Shown: positions 1 to 9,500 of the stretch, piece by piece
Numbering within the stretch: position 1 is the first letter of the stretch
Layout of the letters: every line of letters begins with the position of its first letter
Assembly (NCBI RefSeq): GCF_013694095.1
Contig: NZ_JACEFB010000009.1
Span: forward strand, 62,001 to 126,000
Length of the DNA stretch: 64,000 bases
Direction: 5' to 3'
Source of the DNA: Thermogemmata fonticola
GTDB lineage: Bacteria; Planctomycetota; Planctomycetia; Gemmatales; Gemmataceae
Position numbers and translations under genes: made by a program
The notes under the pieces: model-generated
The model's database searches: none
Seen by the model: only the letters and a program-made list of their open reading frames with translations
Told to the model about the DNA's origin: nothing

Positions 1-2
1 AA

Positions 3-359
3 ATCGAGGAAAAGATTGAAAAAGGGGAGTTGGTTCCCAAATCCGCCACGCCGAAGACCCGTACCGAGCTGGAAGAGTGGGCCGACGAGTTGGAACGGGA
101 AAGTGTGCGTCTAGCGCAAGAGTGGAAGAAACTTGAGGAGGAAAAGCGGCAACTGCGCGAGGATGAAGAGGCTCTGGAAAACCAGATGCGGCACACCGAG
201 AAGGAGATGGCCAAGGAGCGAGCCGAACTGGCTCGACAGCGCCGAGAATTGGAGCGCCTCCAGGAGGAAATCCGCAACCAGATGGAATTGATCCAACGGG
301 GGGACGCGTCCTTACACCAGCAGCTCCACAATTTCCGGCGGCGGATTCAGGAACAGTAA
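3..359 (+). CDS. Coiled-coil protein, 5'-truncated by the window edge
   Basis: The reading frame is already open at base 3 and runs to a TAA at 357-359, so this is the C-terminal 118 residues of a longer protein. A TTG at 30 could serve as a start, but the codons before it (IEEKIEKGE) look coding. The visible part is almost entirely charged heptad-like helix rich in Glu, Arg, Lys, Gln and Leu (about residues 20-105), with no membrane segment, signal or catalytic motif. It resembles the tails of zinc-ribbon/coiled-coil regulatory or structural proteins, but no family can be named. A strong hairpin follows about 45 bp downstream and probably ends the transcript. The function is unknown; the coding call itself is firm. 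Confidence 0.7.
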   Translation: MEEKIEKGELVPKSATPKTRTELEEWADELERESVRLAQEWKKLEEEKRQLREDEEALENQMRHTEKEMAKERAELARQRRELERLQEEIRNQMELIQRGDASLHQQLHNFRRRIQEQ

Positions 360-403
360 AGTAGCCGGTCCGCCCCGCGGATATAATAGGTAACCTCCCA
401 TGC

Positions 404-450
404 AGCACCGTAGCCCGGTGGGGTCGCACCCGCCGGGCTGCGGTGTTTCT
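404..450 (+). terminator. Strong GC hairpin downstream of the coiled-coil gene
   Basis: CACCG-T-AGCCCGG (406-418) pairs with CCGGGCT-G-CGGTG (433-445), giving 12 base pairs interrupted by a single T/G mismatch, with a 14-base loop and only TTTCT after the stem. It is placed as a rho-independent terminator for the plus-strand gene ending at 359. The U-tract is short, so a structured RNA element is an alternative. Confidence 0.55.
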
Positions 451-847
451 GGCCCCAGGGCAGCCGCTGTCCCTGACCTGCCTCCGCCCCGCCTTCGGCT
501 TGCGGACTTGCCCCTGCCGGAAGGCTGCCGTTCCGCCCTATCCTCCGCCTGGCAGCTCCTCCGCTCGTCCCTTGGGCTGATGGCTCTTCTCGTTTAGCCT
601 CTTCTTCGAACGTTCCTTTGTCTTATTCTGTATAATTTATCTTTTTGCTAGATTTGACAGATGTCCTTGATCTGTATGAATGGCCATATCTCCAAGTTGC
701 CACTTCCGCTCTACGAGAGCCTCCTTGCAGGAGGGCCACACATCCTGGCTGCTGCCGAATCCTCCGCGAGGCAGCGAGGCCGGAAACAGGAGAAGGATGG
801 CTGGGGTTCATGGAGGAAAGGGGGAACAAGGGCGAGAAGCGGAAATG
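451..847. other. Intergenic, no gene seen
   Basis: This lies between a plus-strand gene end and the 3' end of the minus-strand LRR gene. It contains an AT-rich island (about 595-660) with a TATAAT-like hexamer near 631 and a TTGACA-like hexamer near 654. CAGAT-N7-ATCTG (658-674) forms a small inverted repeat. Short open frames here have unconvincing composition. Confidence 0.4.
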
Positions 848-2203
848 TCAGGCGTTCAAGCGGGGTGGGAAGAGCAGATTGAGTTCCTGGTTGAGGCGGT
901 AGGGCAGGGTTATGGACGTTCGCAGCAGTCTGCAGAGGGCGGGCAAGCGGCGCGTGAAAGGTTCGACGAAGGCCCGGAAACCCTCGCCGCCGATGGGATT
1001 GTTGCTCAGGTCCAAGGTGTGGAGCTGGCGGAGGTGAAAGGCGTGAGCAAGGGCCTGGGCGCCGGCGTCACCGATGTTGCACCAGCAGAGGATGAGGACA
1101 CGCAATTCCTCCAGGTGCTGGGCTGAGGCTAGGGTGATGGTGCCAGTATCGCCGAGAGGGTTACGGCTGAGGTCCAGATAGCGAACCGCTAAGGCCGGAC
1201 CGGCTGGCGGGGGGAAGAGCAAGCCGCGGAGGGACTCGGCAGTCAAGCCGTTGTCTGCCAGGTCAAGGTGGGGGACGCTGAAGAGGGAATGGAGGGGGGC
1301 GGTGAACTGGAACTGACCCAGGTGATTCCCGGCAAGACCCAGGAACTGGAGCTGGCGGAGCAGGGGGCCTTCCGCAAGATGGAAAGCCCCGGCGGGTCCG
1401 AGATCGTTGTCGCGGAGCTGGAGGCAGCGCAGGCGCGGAAAGGCCTGGCTTTTCTGGAGGTGGATTACGGCGTCGCCGGTCAGGCCATTGTCGCTTAAGT
1501 CCAGCTCTTCTAAAGACGGCCAGCTACGGCGGCACAGATGGACCAGCCCGTCATCGCCGAGGCGGTTGCGGCTCAGGCGGAGTTGGCGCAGATGATTGAG
1601 ATAGGGGGAGCGAGCCAGGGCTGCCGCCAGGGAAGGGCCGCAGTACTGGGCGTGGATGGTCAAAGCTTCCAGGCGGTCTAGGAAAGGACAGGCGGCTAGG
1701 GAGTCGGCCCAATGGTCCAAGTCGAGAATCTGCACGTGGCGCAACGGTGTGAGGGCGAAGAGACGCGGGGCGTAGGCCAGGAAGGCCCGTGCGGTAATTT
1801 TGACACTTTCGACAAACCCGCGGCGGAATTCCTCGCCGCTCGTCCAGCCGCGGAACGGAGCGAGCCACTCCTCCCGGTGGCGGCTCAGAAGTAACCATTC
1901 CCGGCGGCGCAACTCGGCCTGTCGCGACGATAGCTCCCCCGCCGGAGACGGCCAGACGGACGTGGCCGCAGAAACCAGCGTGCTGGGAAGATACGAAAAG
2001 GGATTCCTGCCGGCCAACCGCGCCAGGGCAATCTGGACCCGGATGAATTCGCCGCGGGGATCGCCGCGCTCGTCCAGCCAATCGGCATAGATCAGCCGCG
2101 GGGTATCATCATCGGGATAGGCCCGGATGCGCTGATATTCCTGTTCGATCCCTGGCGGCAGAGGCGGCAATTCCAGCGAAGGCGGCATTCCGGTCGAACT
2201 CAT
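848..2203 (-). CDS. Leucine-rich-repeat protein with N-terminal TIGR02996-type domain
   Basis: This 451-residue protein starts with about 60 residues carrying YPDDDTPRLIYADWLDERGD, the signature of the repeat-companion domain TIGR02996 that is abundant in Gemmata-type planctomycetes. From about residue 150 to 430 it has leucine-rich repeats of the ribonuclease-inhibitor kind, with recurring L..L.LS.N.LG/TGD..... units. There is no signal peptide or membrane helix, so it should be cytosolic and presumably a protein-binding scaffold. GGGGG lies about 7 bases before the ATG. It follows the HEAT-like gene by 63 bp on the same strand and could be co-transcribed with it. Domain calls are firm; the partner is unknown. 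Confidence 0.85.
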   Translation of the reverse strand: MSSTGMPPSLELPPLPPGIEQEYQRIRAYPDDDTPRLIYADWLDERGDPRGEFIRVQIALARLAGRNPFSYLPSTLVSAATSVWPSPAGELSSRQAELRRREWLLLSRHREEWLAPFRGWTSGEEFRRGFVESVKITARAFLAYAPRLFALTPLRHVQILDLDHWADSLAACPFLDRLEALTIHAQYCGPSLAAALARSPYLNHLRQLRLSRNRLGDDGLVHLCRRSWPSLEELDLSDNGLTGDAVIHLQKSQAFPRLRCLQLRDNDLGPAGAFHLAEGPLLRQLQFLGLAGNHLGQFQFTAPLHSLFSVPHLDLADNGLTAESLRGLLFPPPAGPALAVRYLDLSRNPLGDTGTITLASAQHLEELRVLILCWCNIGDAGAQALAHAFHLRQLHTLDLSNNPIGGEGFRAFVEPFTRRLPALCRLLRTSITLPYRLNQELNLLFPPRLNA

Positions 2204-2266
2204 GGCAGGCCCCCACGTCGCAGTTCCGGCGGGACGAGCCGGGCGGAACCAGCCGGTCAGCGCGTG

Positions 2267-3892
2267 TCAGGACGGAGTCAGCGGCGGTGCTGAGGAAGCC
2301 GGGCCGGGGGACGAACCCTCGCCGAGGACCTGTTCCAACGGGATGAAGCGGGATTCTTCCAGACCGTCGTTGTCGGGGGCGCCAGGGGGAGTTGCTGCCC
2401 GTTCCTGCGGCGTGCTGCGATGGATGGACTCTTCGGCTGACCTCCCAACAGAGCCGAAGGCGGAGGAAGCCGGAGCGGCGGAAGAGCCGGAAAAGTCGGT
2501 GAGCGGATCGGGATTGCACTGGTTGGCCCACTGGAGGAGTCGGCGGGTCAGTTCGGCTGCGGCTTTACTGCTGGGAGCCGGCGGGGATTGCGGATCGATC
2601 CCCAGGTCCACCCCCAGATAAGTCTGCAAAATGAGGGCGACATGGACCGCTAGTTCCCGATTGCTTTGGCGTGCCAGTCCTCGCAGGACGTCGATGCCGT
2701 CCGGATCGTGAGGGTTGATCCGCAGCATCATTTCCGCGGCAAACAGCCGCATGGGCGCCGGTTGATCCACATTAGTCAGGCGGTCGAGAACTTCTGGGGA
2801 GAGGAGGTCGAAGTCCCGCAGCAAGGCGGCCAGCTCCACGCGCAGGGTCGGCGGGGTATCGGTATGGAGCATCAGTTCGACCAGTTCGGCGGTTAGTTCC
2901 GGTTGCAATCCCGCCTGGAGTTCTGCCCGGAAGTAGGCGATGAGGGTGAGAACGGCCCGAGGCGCCAGAGGCGGCGGTTCCGCGGCCCAGGTGATCAGGT
3001 CGGCGATGGCGGCACCGGGCAGCCGCAAGCCGGCGGTAGGGTCGAACTCGGTGAACAAAGCCCCATCGAGAGGATAGAGGGGATCCGCGAGGATGTCGCG
3101 GATGCTTTCGCGGATCAGGGGCCAGCGGCGCTCGGCTTGCCAGAGCAGCACGGCGATGGTGTGGCGGCGGACCTCCTCGGAGGGATCGCGCAGGAAAGCG
3201 GTCAGGGCGCTGAGCAGGTCCACTCCTTGGACGCCGGCCAGGGCTTGCACGGTCGCTACCCGCACCGCTTCGTGGGGACTGTGGCCGGTGGCCTGGAGCA
3301 CATATTCCGCTTCCCCGGCGTACCAGTGGGTGCGGTAAGCCAAAGCATGGAGGGCTGCCAATTGCAGCGGGGGCCGCGGCGAAGTCAACAGGGGCAGCAC
3401 GGGGCGAATCTCGCGCTGGTCCTGTACGATCTGCCGCAGGCGCTGGACTGCCGGCTCCTGCACGCACTCTTCCAGATGAGCGGGCCACTGCCGCCGTTGT
3501 TGCACGGCCCGTGCCGCGGCCCAAGCCCGGCGCAACGGCTCCGCACCGCTTGCCTGCAACTCATACCCGGCCCAGCTCAGAACCCCCGTCAGCAGCAGGA
3601 CGCCACGGGCGAGCGATGCCATTCCGTCTGGGGAAGGCACCCACCAGGTGATCACCACCGCCACCAGATACAGGAGAATCAGGGTCGCAGGAGAGGACGC
3701 GGGATTTCCCTTGACTCTGGAGTAGATCAAACTCGCTCCTAGCAAGGCTAAGGCCGCGGCTGCGGCGCCGACCCACCAGATTCCGGCTTTGCCGCCGACT
3801 ATCCCAACGGCAACAGCCGGAAATATCGCCAGGAATAACCTCCCGGCGGAGGGCCGATTCCCACTCCCGCGATAATTGTTCGCCTCCGACAT
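2267..3892 (-). CDS. Membrane protein with HEAT-like repeats
   Basis: The 541-residue product has three or four hydrophobic helices in the first about 120 residues (20-42, 45-62, 70-88, 92-110). A soluble alpha-helical part follows (about 130-460) with HEAT/armadillo-like units such as LQLAALHALAYRTHW and VRVATVQALAGVQGV. The last about 80 residues are Pro/Ser/Ala-rich and look disordered. It probably sits in the inner membrane with a cytosolic helical solenoid for protein binding. There is no catalytic motif. The start ATG has no clear Shine-Dalgarno, so the exact N-terminus is uncertain. It is the upstream partner of the LRR gene, and both encode repeat scaffolds. The function is unknown. 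Confidence 0.75.
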   Translation of the reverse strand: MSEANNYRGSGNRPSAGRLFLAIFPAVAVGIVGGKAGIWWVGAAAAALALLGASLIYSRVKGNPASSPATLILLYLVAVVITWWVPSPDGMASLARGVLLLTGVLSWAGYELQASGAEPLRRAWAAARAVQQRRQWPAHLEECVQEPAVQRLRQIVQDQREIRPVLPLLTSPRPPLQLAALHALAYRTHWYAGEAEYVLQATGHSPHEAVRVATVQALAGVQGVDLLSALTAFLRDPSEEVRRHTIAVLLWQAERRWPLIRESIRDILADPLYPLDGALFTEFDPTAGLRLPGAAIADLITWAAEPPPLAPRAVLTLIAYFRAELQAGLQPELTAELVELMLHTDTPPTLRVELAALLRDFDLLSPEVLDRLTNVDQPAPMRLFAAEMMLRINPHDPDGIDVLRGLARQSNRELAVHVALILQTYLGVDLGIDPQSPPAPSSKAAAELTRRLLQWANQCNPDPLTDFSGSSAAPASSAFGSVGRSAEESIHRSTPQERAATPPGAPDNDGLEESRFIPLEQVLGEGSSPGPASSAPPLTPS

Positions 3893-4268
3893 ATCGGGCC
3901 ATCCCGTGGCGCTGCGTCCGGGCCGGACGTACGCCGCCGCTCTCCTGCCGCAACCCTAGTGGATGTTTTCCCGCCAGTCAAATCGCCTCCCGGAAAAAAT
4001 GCCTAGCAGGGATTCCTTCTCCTGGGTAAGGTAACGCCGGTTTCTCCGGAGAAGAGGCCGTTCATCGTCCCCGGCTGGCCGCCTGGAGGCTTTCGCGCTT
4101 CCTGCCGCGGGGCAGAGTGTTCTCAGACTGTCACCATCGCGGCTCCAGCTCCCCCGTCCGTTTCGCAAGGAGGAGGACAACAGGGAACGCACGACCCGGA
4201 CCCAACCCGAAAGAATCGGGAAATGAGGATGAGGGAGGCTGTCGGAAAGCGAGGAACGAGAGGATGAG
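3893..4268. other. Intergenic, no gene seen
   Basis: This lies between the start of the HEAT-like gene and the stop of the FG-GAP gene, both on the minus strand. It should hold the promoter of the HEAT-like/LRR pair. No convincing hexamers, hairpin with U-tract or coding frame were found. Confidence 0.4.
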
Positions 4269-5687
4269 CTAACCCTGGGGGTAGGGGACGGTCAGGGTCC
4301 GATTGGCGGGGGGATTGAGCAAGATGACGGCGACGCCATCCGGCCAGACCACCTCCACGCGTTCGACGCGTCCTTGGGGTCCGAGGCCGAAGTGGGCCAC
4401 GGGTTCCATTTGGCCGAGGTAGCCGCTGCCGCCGCAGATACCGCGAATTTGCAGGCGGCCATTGATGAGAGCACGGACGACCGCCCCGCGCGCTGGGGCC
4501 TGGAAGCGGGTCAAGGGGCGGATGCGAACATAGCCGTTCTGCTGGCCAGCAGCGGCCTTGAACAGGCCGAGCGGTTGCCGGGCTTGTTCGCCGCGTGCGA
4601 GGAGGAGTTCGAGCCGCCCATCGCCGTCGATGTCCGCCACGGCAGCTCCCGTTCCGCAGCCGTAGGGGTCCGCCGCCGCCCCCGCCTCCAGCAGGACCAC
4701 CTGAGGGTCCTCGCCCTCCGCTGCTGGGGGATAAAGGCGGTACAGGCGGTTGGCTTCCCCATGATTGTGGAGAAAAATTTCCTCATAACCGTCGTTATCA
4801 AAGTCCGCCACGATGACATTGCGCACCCGCGCGGGAAAGGCGAAGCCCGCACTCGCGCAGTTCCGCCAGGCGCCTTGCCGCTGTGGGATCATCAGGCGAT
4901 GCGGCCCTTCCCAGTTTCCCCAGCACAAGCCGAAGCTCCCGCCGACGTCGCACACCGCCACGCCCCGCCCATGCTCCGTGGGGTCATCCAATCCCAAAGC
5001 GGAGGCACATTCCCAGAAGGTGCCATCCCCCTGATTGCGATAGACCCAGTTGGGACCATGCTCATTGATGCAGATGATGTCCGGCCAGTCGGAGACCACC
5101 GGCAGGGTGAGCAAGCCGCGCCCGCCGCTGATCAAGGCCAATCCCAGGGCTGGGGCCAGGTCCGCCAGCCGCTCCTGCACGCTCCACTCGTACAGACGCA
5201 GCGGCTTGCCGTAGGAGGCGACCACAAAGCCATAGCGGCCTACGCCCCGTCGGTCGATGACCGCTACACTCCGTCCGGCCCACTCATTTTGGAGGCCGGC
5301 ATGTTCGGGACGGGCGAACCAGTCCTCCCATTGGCCATCGGGCTGAATGTCCCAGAGGCGATCCGGCGCCCGCTTGCTGCCGCTGAAGCGCTCGCTGTTG
5401 TGGACGTAGATTTCCTCCCGGCCGTCACCGTCTACGTCCCCCGCCGCGATCGCCAGGCTGGCCTGGTCCACATCCTCAAACGCTGGCGGCGCCACGTCCC
5501 GCAATTGCGTGCCACTCCAGCGGAGCAGCCGGTTGGCACCGTCGAAACTCGCCACCAGAAACTCGCAGCGGCCATCGCCATCCACATCACTGACTGCCAC
5601 CCCGTAATGGGATGCCGGCGGATTGAACGCGATCCAGTCTGACACATCGGTGAAAAAGCCGCCCGACCTCGGCTCAGGCTCCGTCAT
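4269..5687 (-). CDS. FG-GAP/VCBS repeat protein with ASPIC/UnbV-type C-terminus
   Basis: This is a beta-propeller protein of the CRTAC1 kind. It has repeated calcium-binding blades (VSDVDGDGRCEF, AAGDVDGDGREEI, VADFDNDGYEEIF, VADIDGDGRLELL) followed by a C-terminal ASPIC/UnbV-like domain (GSGYLGQMEPVAHFGLG and VEVVWPDG). Such proteins are usually exported, but no signal peptide is visible here, which is odd. The start at 5687 gives MTEPEPRSGG with GGAG six bases upstream, for 472 residues. An ATG 15 codons further up (5732) is possible. The gene is flanked by 176 bp from the cupin gene and reads in the same direction. The role is probably calcium-dependent binding; no enzyme activity is implied. 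Confidence 0.85.
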   Translation of the reverse strand: MTEPEPRSGGFFTDVSDWIAFNPPASHYGVAVSDVDGDGRCEFLVASFDGANRLLRWSGTQLRDVAPPAFEDVDQASLAIAAGDVDGDGREEIYVHNSERFSGSKRAPDRLWDIQPDGQWEDWFARPEHAGLQNEWAGRSVAVIDRRGVGRYGFVVASYGKPLRLYEWSVQERLADLAPALGLALISGGRGLLTLPVVSDWPDIICINEHGPNWVYRNQGDGTFWECASALGLDDPTEHGRGVAVCDVGGSFGLCWGNWEGPHRLMIPQRQGAWRNCASAGFAFPARVRNVIVADFDNDGYEEIFLHNHGEANRLYRLYPPAAEGEDPQVVLLEAGAAADPYGCGTGAAVADIDGDGRLELLLARGEQARQPLGLFKAAAGQQNGYVRIRPLTRFQAPARGAVVRALINGRLQIRGICGGSGYLGQMEPVAHFGLGPQGRVERVEVVWPDGVAVILLNPPANRTLTVPYPQG

Positions 5688-5909
5688 GACCCGCTCCGCT
5701 GACTGCGCTGACTTCCACCCACCTGGAGACATCGTAGGACTTCTCTTTAGTACAAACTATTTATCCTCGGACGGATGCGCAGCGGAGTCGAAAGCTCTCA
5801 TCCTAATGCTGCTGTCCGAAAGCGGGGTGGGGTGCCCCTCCTGGCCGCCGTTGGCCGGCGCTGCCGGTAGAAGGACGCAGTTCACACATCTGATGCGGAC
5901 ACGGTGTTG

Positions 5910-6389
5910 TCAGCACGTATCGAGGATGTCCACGCCGTAGCGCGCGCAGAGGGCGCGAATGGCCGCGAGGTCGTCATCGGCGACGCCATCTACATCCAGG
6001 AAGTATTGGGCGAAGGCGCCGGGGATCACGGTCAGCAGCAGGCGGGACTCGCTCGGACCGACGTTGCGAAAGGTGTGCGGGATGTCCCGCGGGCCGGCCA
6101 CCAAGGTCCCGGTAGTACCGCGGAAAGTCTGGCCGGCCACGGTGAACTCGAAGGTACCCGCCAAAACGTAGAAGATCTCGGTCTCGTGACGGTGGACATG
6201 GAGCGGCGGCCCGCTCCCCGGCGGCACTTGCTGCTCCAGCACGGCATAAGCGCCGCCTGTCTCCGCGGGAAGGATTTTGAACGTCGTGCGTCCACGCACT
6301 ACACCCACGGTCTTCCCCTCCCCGGCAGACCGCACAATCGGAGCGGCCAACTCGGACCGCGGCAGAAAGAGGCTTGGCTCGGCTGCCAT
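5910..6389 (-). CDS. Single-domain cupin protein
   Basis: At 159 residues this has one conserved beta-barrel cupin domain (about 35-135). Metal-binding motif 1 is HVHRHETEIFYVLAG (two His, one Glu) and motif 2 is PRDIPHTFRNVG (third His). These are the ligands of mononuclear metal cupins of the quercetin-2,3-dioxygenase-like class, but the substrate cannot be inferred. AAGGAG lies 6 bases before the ATG, a strong ribosome-binding site. It is cytosolic, with no signal. It follows the giant surface-protein gene by 111 bp on the same strand. Acting as a small-molecule dioxygenase, isomerase or sugar-binding protein is equally possible. Confidence 0.85.
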   Translation of the reverse strand: MAAEPSLFLPRSELAAPIVRSAGEGKTVGVVRGRTTFKILPAETGGAYAVLEQQVPPGSGPPLHVHRHETEIFYVLAGTFEFTVAGQTFRGTTGTLVAGPRDIPHTFRNVGPSESRLLLTVIPGAFAQYFLDVDGVADDDLAAIRALCARYGVDILDTC

Positions 6390-6416
6390 GTACTCTCCTT
6401 AAGGAATTCCGTGCCC

Positions 6417-6436
6417 ATTTCCCGCCTGGCGGAAAC
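6417..6436 (-). terminator. Weak hairpin between the giant gene and the cupin gene
   Basis: TTTCCCGCC-T-GGCGGAAA forms an 8-pair stem with one bulged C, located about 65 bp past the giant gene's stop. There is no U-tract, so it may only attenuate transcription or be incidental. Confidence 0.25.
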
Positions 6437-6500
6437 GAACCGGAAGGAAACCAAGCGAGGCAAAAACCAGACCAGGCGCCCGCCCAACACCCGCACGGCT

Positions 6501-9500
6501 TTACCCACCGGACCGTTCCCCGCTCTCGCGATCTCCGATCCGATCGCCGGAGAACGGCACGAACCAGTCGCGGCCAGCACCGCCGAAAAGCCAATCGGAT
6601 TCCCCGTCATCGCTCAGCACCGAACTGTCGAGGAAAACGCTGCCGTTGAGGCGTTCCGGACTGCCTGTGCCGTCGATCAGGTTCTGGACGCGCTCGGCAT
6701 ATGCACGGGAGGAGTGCCACTCTGCCGCGAGCGCTTGTAGGGACGCTCCGTCGTCGTCCCAGGAGACCGTTCCGCCGATGAGGATGTCCTCCCCGCCGCG
6801 GCCCAGGAGGACATCGGCCCCTGCTCCGCCGATCACGATGTTGCGCCCCGGACCTCCGAGCAGGTAGTCGGCGAAGCGGCTGCCCAGGATGTTCTCGATT
6901 GTGCCGTCCAGTCGCAGGCGGCTGCCCACGGCGTCCAGAGTCTGGAAGCGGGAACTGGTCAAGTCCACCTGCACTCCGGACAAGGCCGCGGCCAAGTCCA
7001 GGGTATCGATGCCGCCGTCGTCCTGAATCCGGACAGACGTGGACCGAGTTGCGAGGCGATAAACGTCGTCGCCGAGGCCGCCCTGGAGGACCACCGTTCC
7101 TTGAGCCAGCGGGGTTCCTTGGATGCTCAACAGGTCGTTTCCCTCCCTGCTTTCCACGGCCAGCACCTCGACGCCGCTCCAGCGCACCGCCAGTTGGTCA
7201 TTCAACCGGGCCTGGTTCCCGGAGATGTGGACGCGATCGAAACCGTTGCCCAGGACCAGCCGCAGAGCGTCCTGCTGGCCCGTACCGGCCCGGAAAGTGA
7301 TTCCGCCGGGAAGATCGAAGCTGCCGCCCCGGGCCAAGTCCACGACCAGCCGGGTGCGCAGATTCGCACCGCCGAGGAGGGTGAGCGAGTGAACCTCCGG
7401 GAGGGCATAACTGGCGATCACACCGCGGAACCGGTCCAGGATTTCGAGCCGGTCGCCGCTGCGGACCAAGCGCAACACCCGGCTTTGCGCAGGAACGTGG
7501 AACGTGATGTCGGCTGCCGCTACAGTGCCAAAATGCCTGTCGAGTTGAGGTGCTGAACTGGCCCCGATGCGGATGCGGTGCAACTCCCCGCCGGGGATGG
7601 TGATCTTCTGACCCGCTTGGGGCGCAACCCGGACGTGATAGACGCCCGGAGCCAAACCCGCGAAGGCATACAGGCCATCGGCACCGGTTCGCATCCGCGG
7701 CTCACCGCGATCGAGCCGGCCATTGCGGTTGAGGTCCACATACACCGTCGCTCCGGCCAAGCCCGGTTCGTGACCCGTGAGCCGGCCGTCGCGGTCCACG
7801 TCGGCGAACACCTTGCCGCCGACCTGGCCGAACTGCGCGTTGACGAAGTTGTTGCCGTTCGACACGTTCCCATCGACCGTCACATCGATCGGCGTTGGCC
7901 GGGTCACCGATCGGTTCGCGAGAACCTGGACTGTATTGGCTTCCTTGTCGATGACGATTAGCTCGGCCAATCCGTCGCCGTCGAGGTCGGCGGCGGTCAT
8001 CCGCACATCCCCGGCCGGTGCGGAGGCTAAGCCCCAGATGGTATCGTCGCCGTGGCGGAACCACCGCCCGGTTTCGCCGGTGTTGAGAACCACATGGACC
8101 GCCTGGCTGCCCACCCCCTGCACGACCCAGACCAGATCGGGTTTGAGGTCGCCATTGACATCGTGGAAGAGGGCCGAGCCGACCGTCTTGCCCAGCACCC
8201 CCAGCCCCGGCGAGATGGCCGAGAAGTTGCCCGTTTGGTCCTGGATGGCGTAGTGGAACTCGCCGTTGGTGTCGAACACGCCGAGGTCGATCAGACCGTC
8301 GCCGTTGATGTCCGCGGCCAGAACGTGATAGGCGGAGGGCAACACGGAAATGGAGGTCTGATGACCCAAGGCGGTGTAGTGGAAACCCGGACGATTCTCA
8401 TTGGGCGAGTCGGAGCCGAAGAGTACAACCGGGCTGCGCCATCGGTCGGAGATGATCAGGTCGTGGTAGCCGTCGCCGTTGACATCGACACTGAGCATCT
8501 GCTGAGGAGAAGCTGCATCTGCAAGTGGGGCATAGTTATAAGCCGCACCGTTGGGTCCGAGCAGGTCCACTATGGAGATGGTCGGTTGGCCTTGGTGGTT
8601 CCAGTAAAAAACTCCCACAGTATCCCAGACCCCGTAATACAGTGACTTGTCGTGAGGTAGTAAGACAAAGTCGCCGACAATACCCCGGTCAAAGTTTTGC
8701 AATTCCCACAGGTCATAAAGCAGATCTTCAAAATTACGGGTGCGGGATCCCGTTCGATTCATCAGTGCGTCGATCCGGCCATGATAGCGCTGTTCCGACA
8801 GACCAAAGAAGGCGATGCTCGGCCGGCCGATCCCCCAGAAGTTACCGATGACCATCTTGGAGTAGTTCGTACCGTACTCCAGGCCGTAACGGGCCGGGTG
8901 TGCCCAGTCGCCGTTGTAGTAGATGTGGACAAAGCTCTGGTTGTTGGTTTCGTTGAAGACGGCATGGAGGACGGCCACGTCGAGCTTGCCGTCGCCGTCG
9001 AAGTCGGCCACGCCCACGTCGATGGGCCGCGGATTGCCCGGCAGGTTCGGCAGATGCCACAGGTTGCTGCCGGAGGGGCTTTGCAAGTGGAAGTCCGAGG
9101 TGAAGGGGGAGACTTCCCGCCAGCCGCTCGGAACCGCTTGAGCCACCGTGTAGTTGCCCGCCTTCAGGCCCGTGAAGCTATAGTTGCCCTGGGCATCGGT
9201 CGTGGTCGAGGCCACAATTTCATGTACTTCGATGCCATTGATCTGCGGATTGTCCCAAACGGAGTAAAAGTCGATGTTGATGGAACCCTGCGCGTCTGCC
9301 ATGATCGTGAATGATTCGATCACAGCCCGGAAGGCACCTCCCGCGCGGGCAAAGATGTCGTAGTTGTTGAGCACCTGCTGGCCGTTGATCCACACGTCAA
9401 AGAGTCGCTGGCCCTGACCGGACCAGAACAACTCCGCAAAGTGCAAGCGAATCAAATGCGGGGCATTGGGTTTCAGACCCGTGATCGTGTACTTGAAACT

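Noticed and set aside
848-2090. Several plus-strand and minus-strand frames of 60-176 codons overlapping the LRR gene
   Set aside because: They are shadows of the LRR gene: composition is irregular and no motif or ribosome site supports them, while the LRR frame is clear.
2903-3742. 279-codon plus-strand frame opposite the HEAT-like gene
   Set aside because: Shadow frame: the opposite strand carries membrane helices and HEAT-like units with good codon use, and this one has none.
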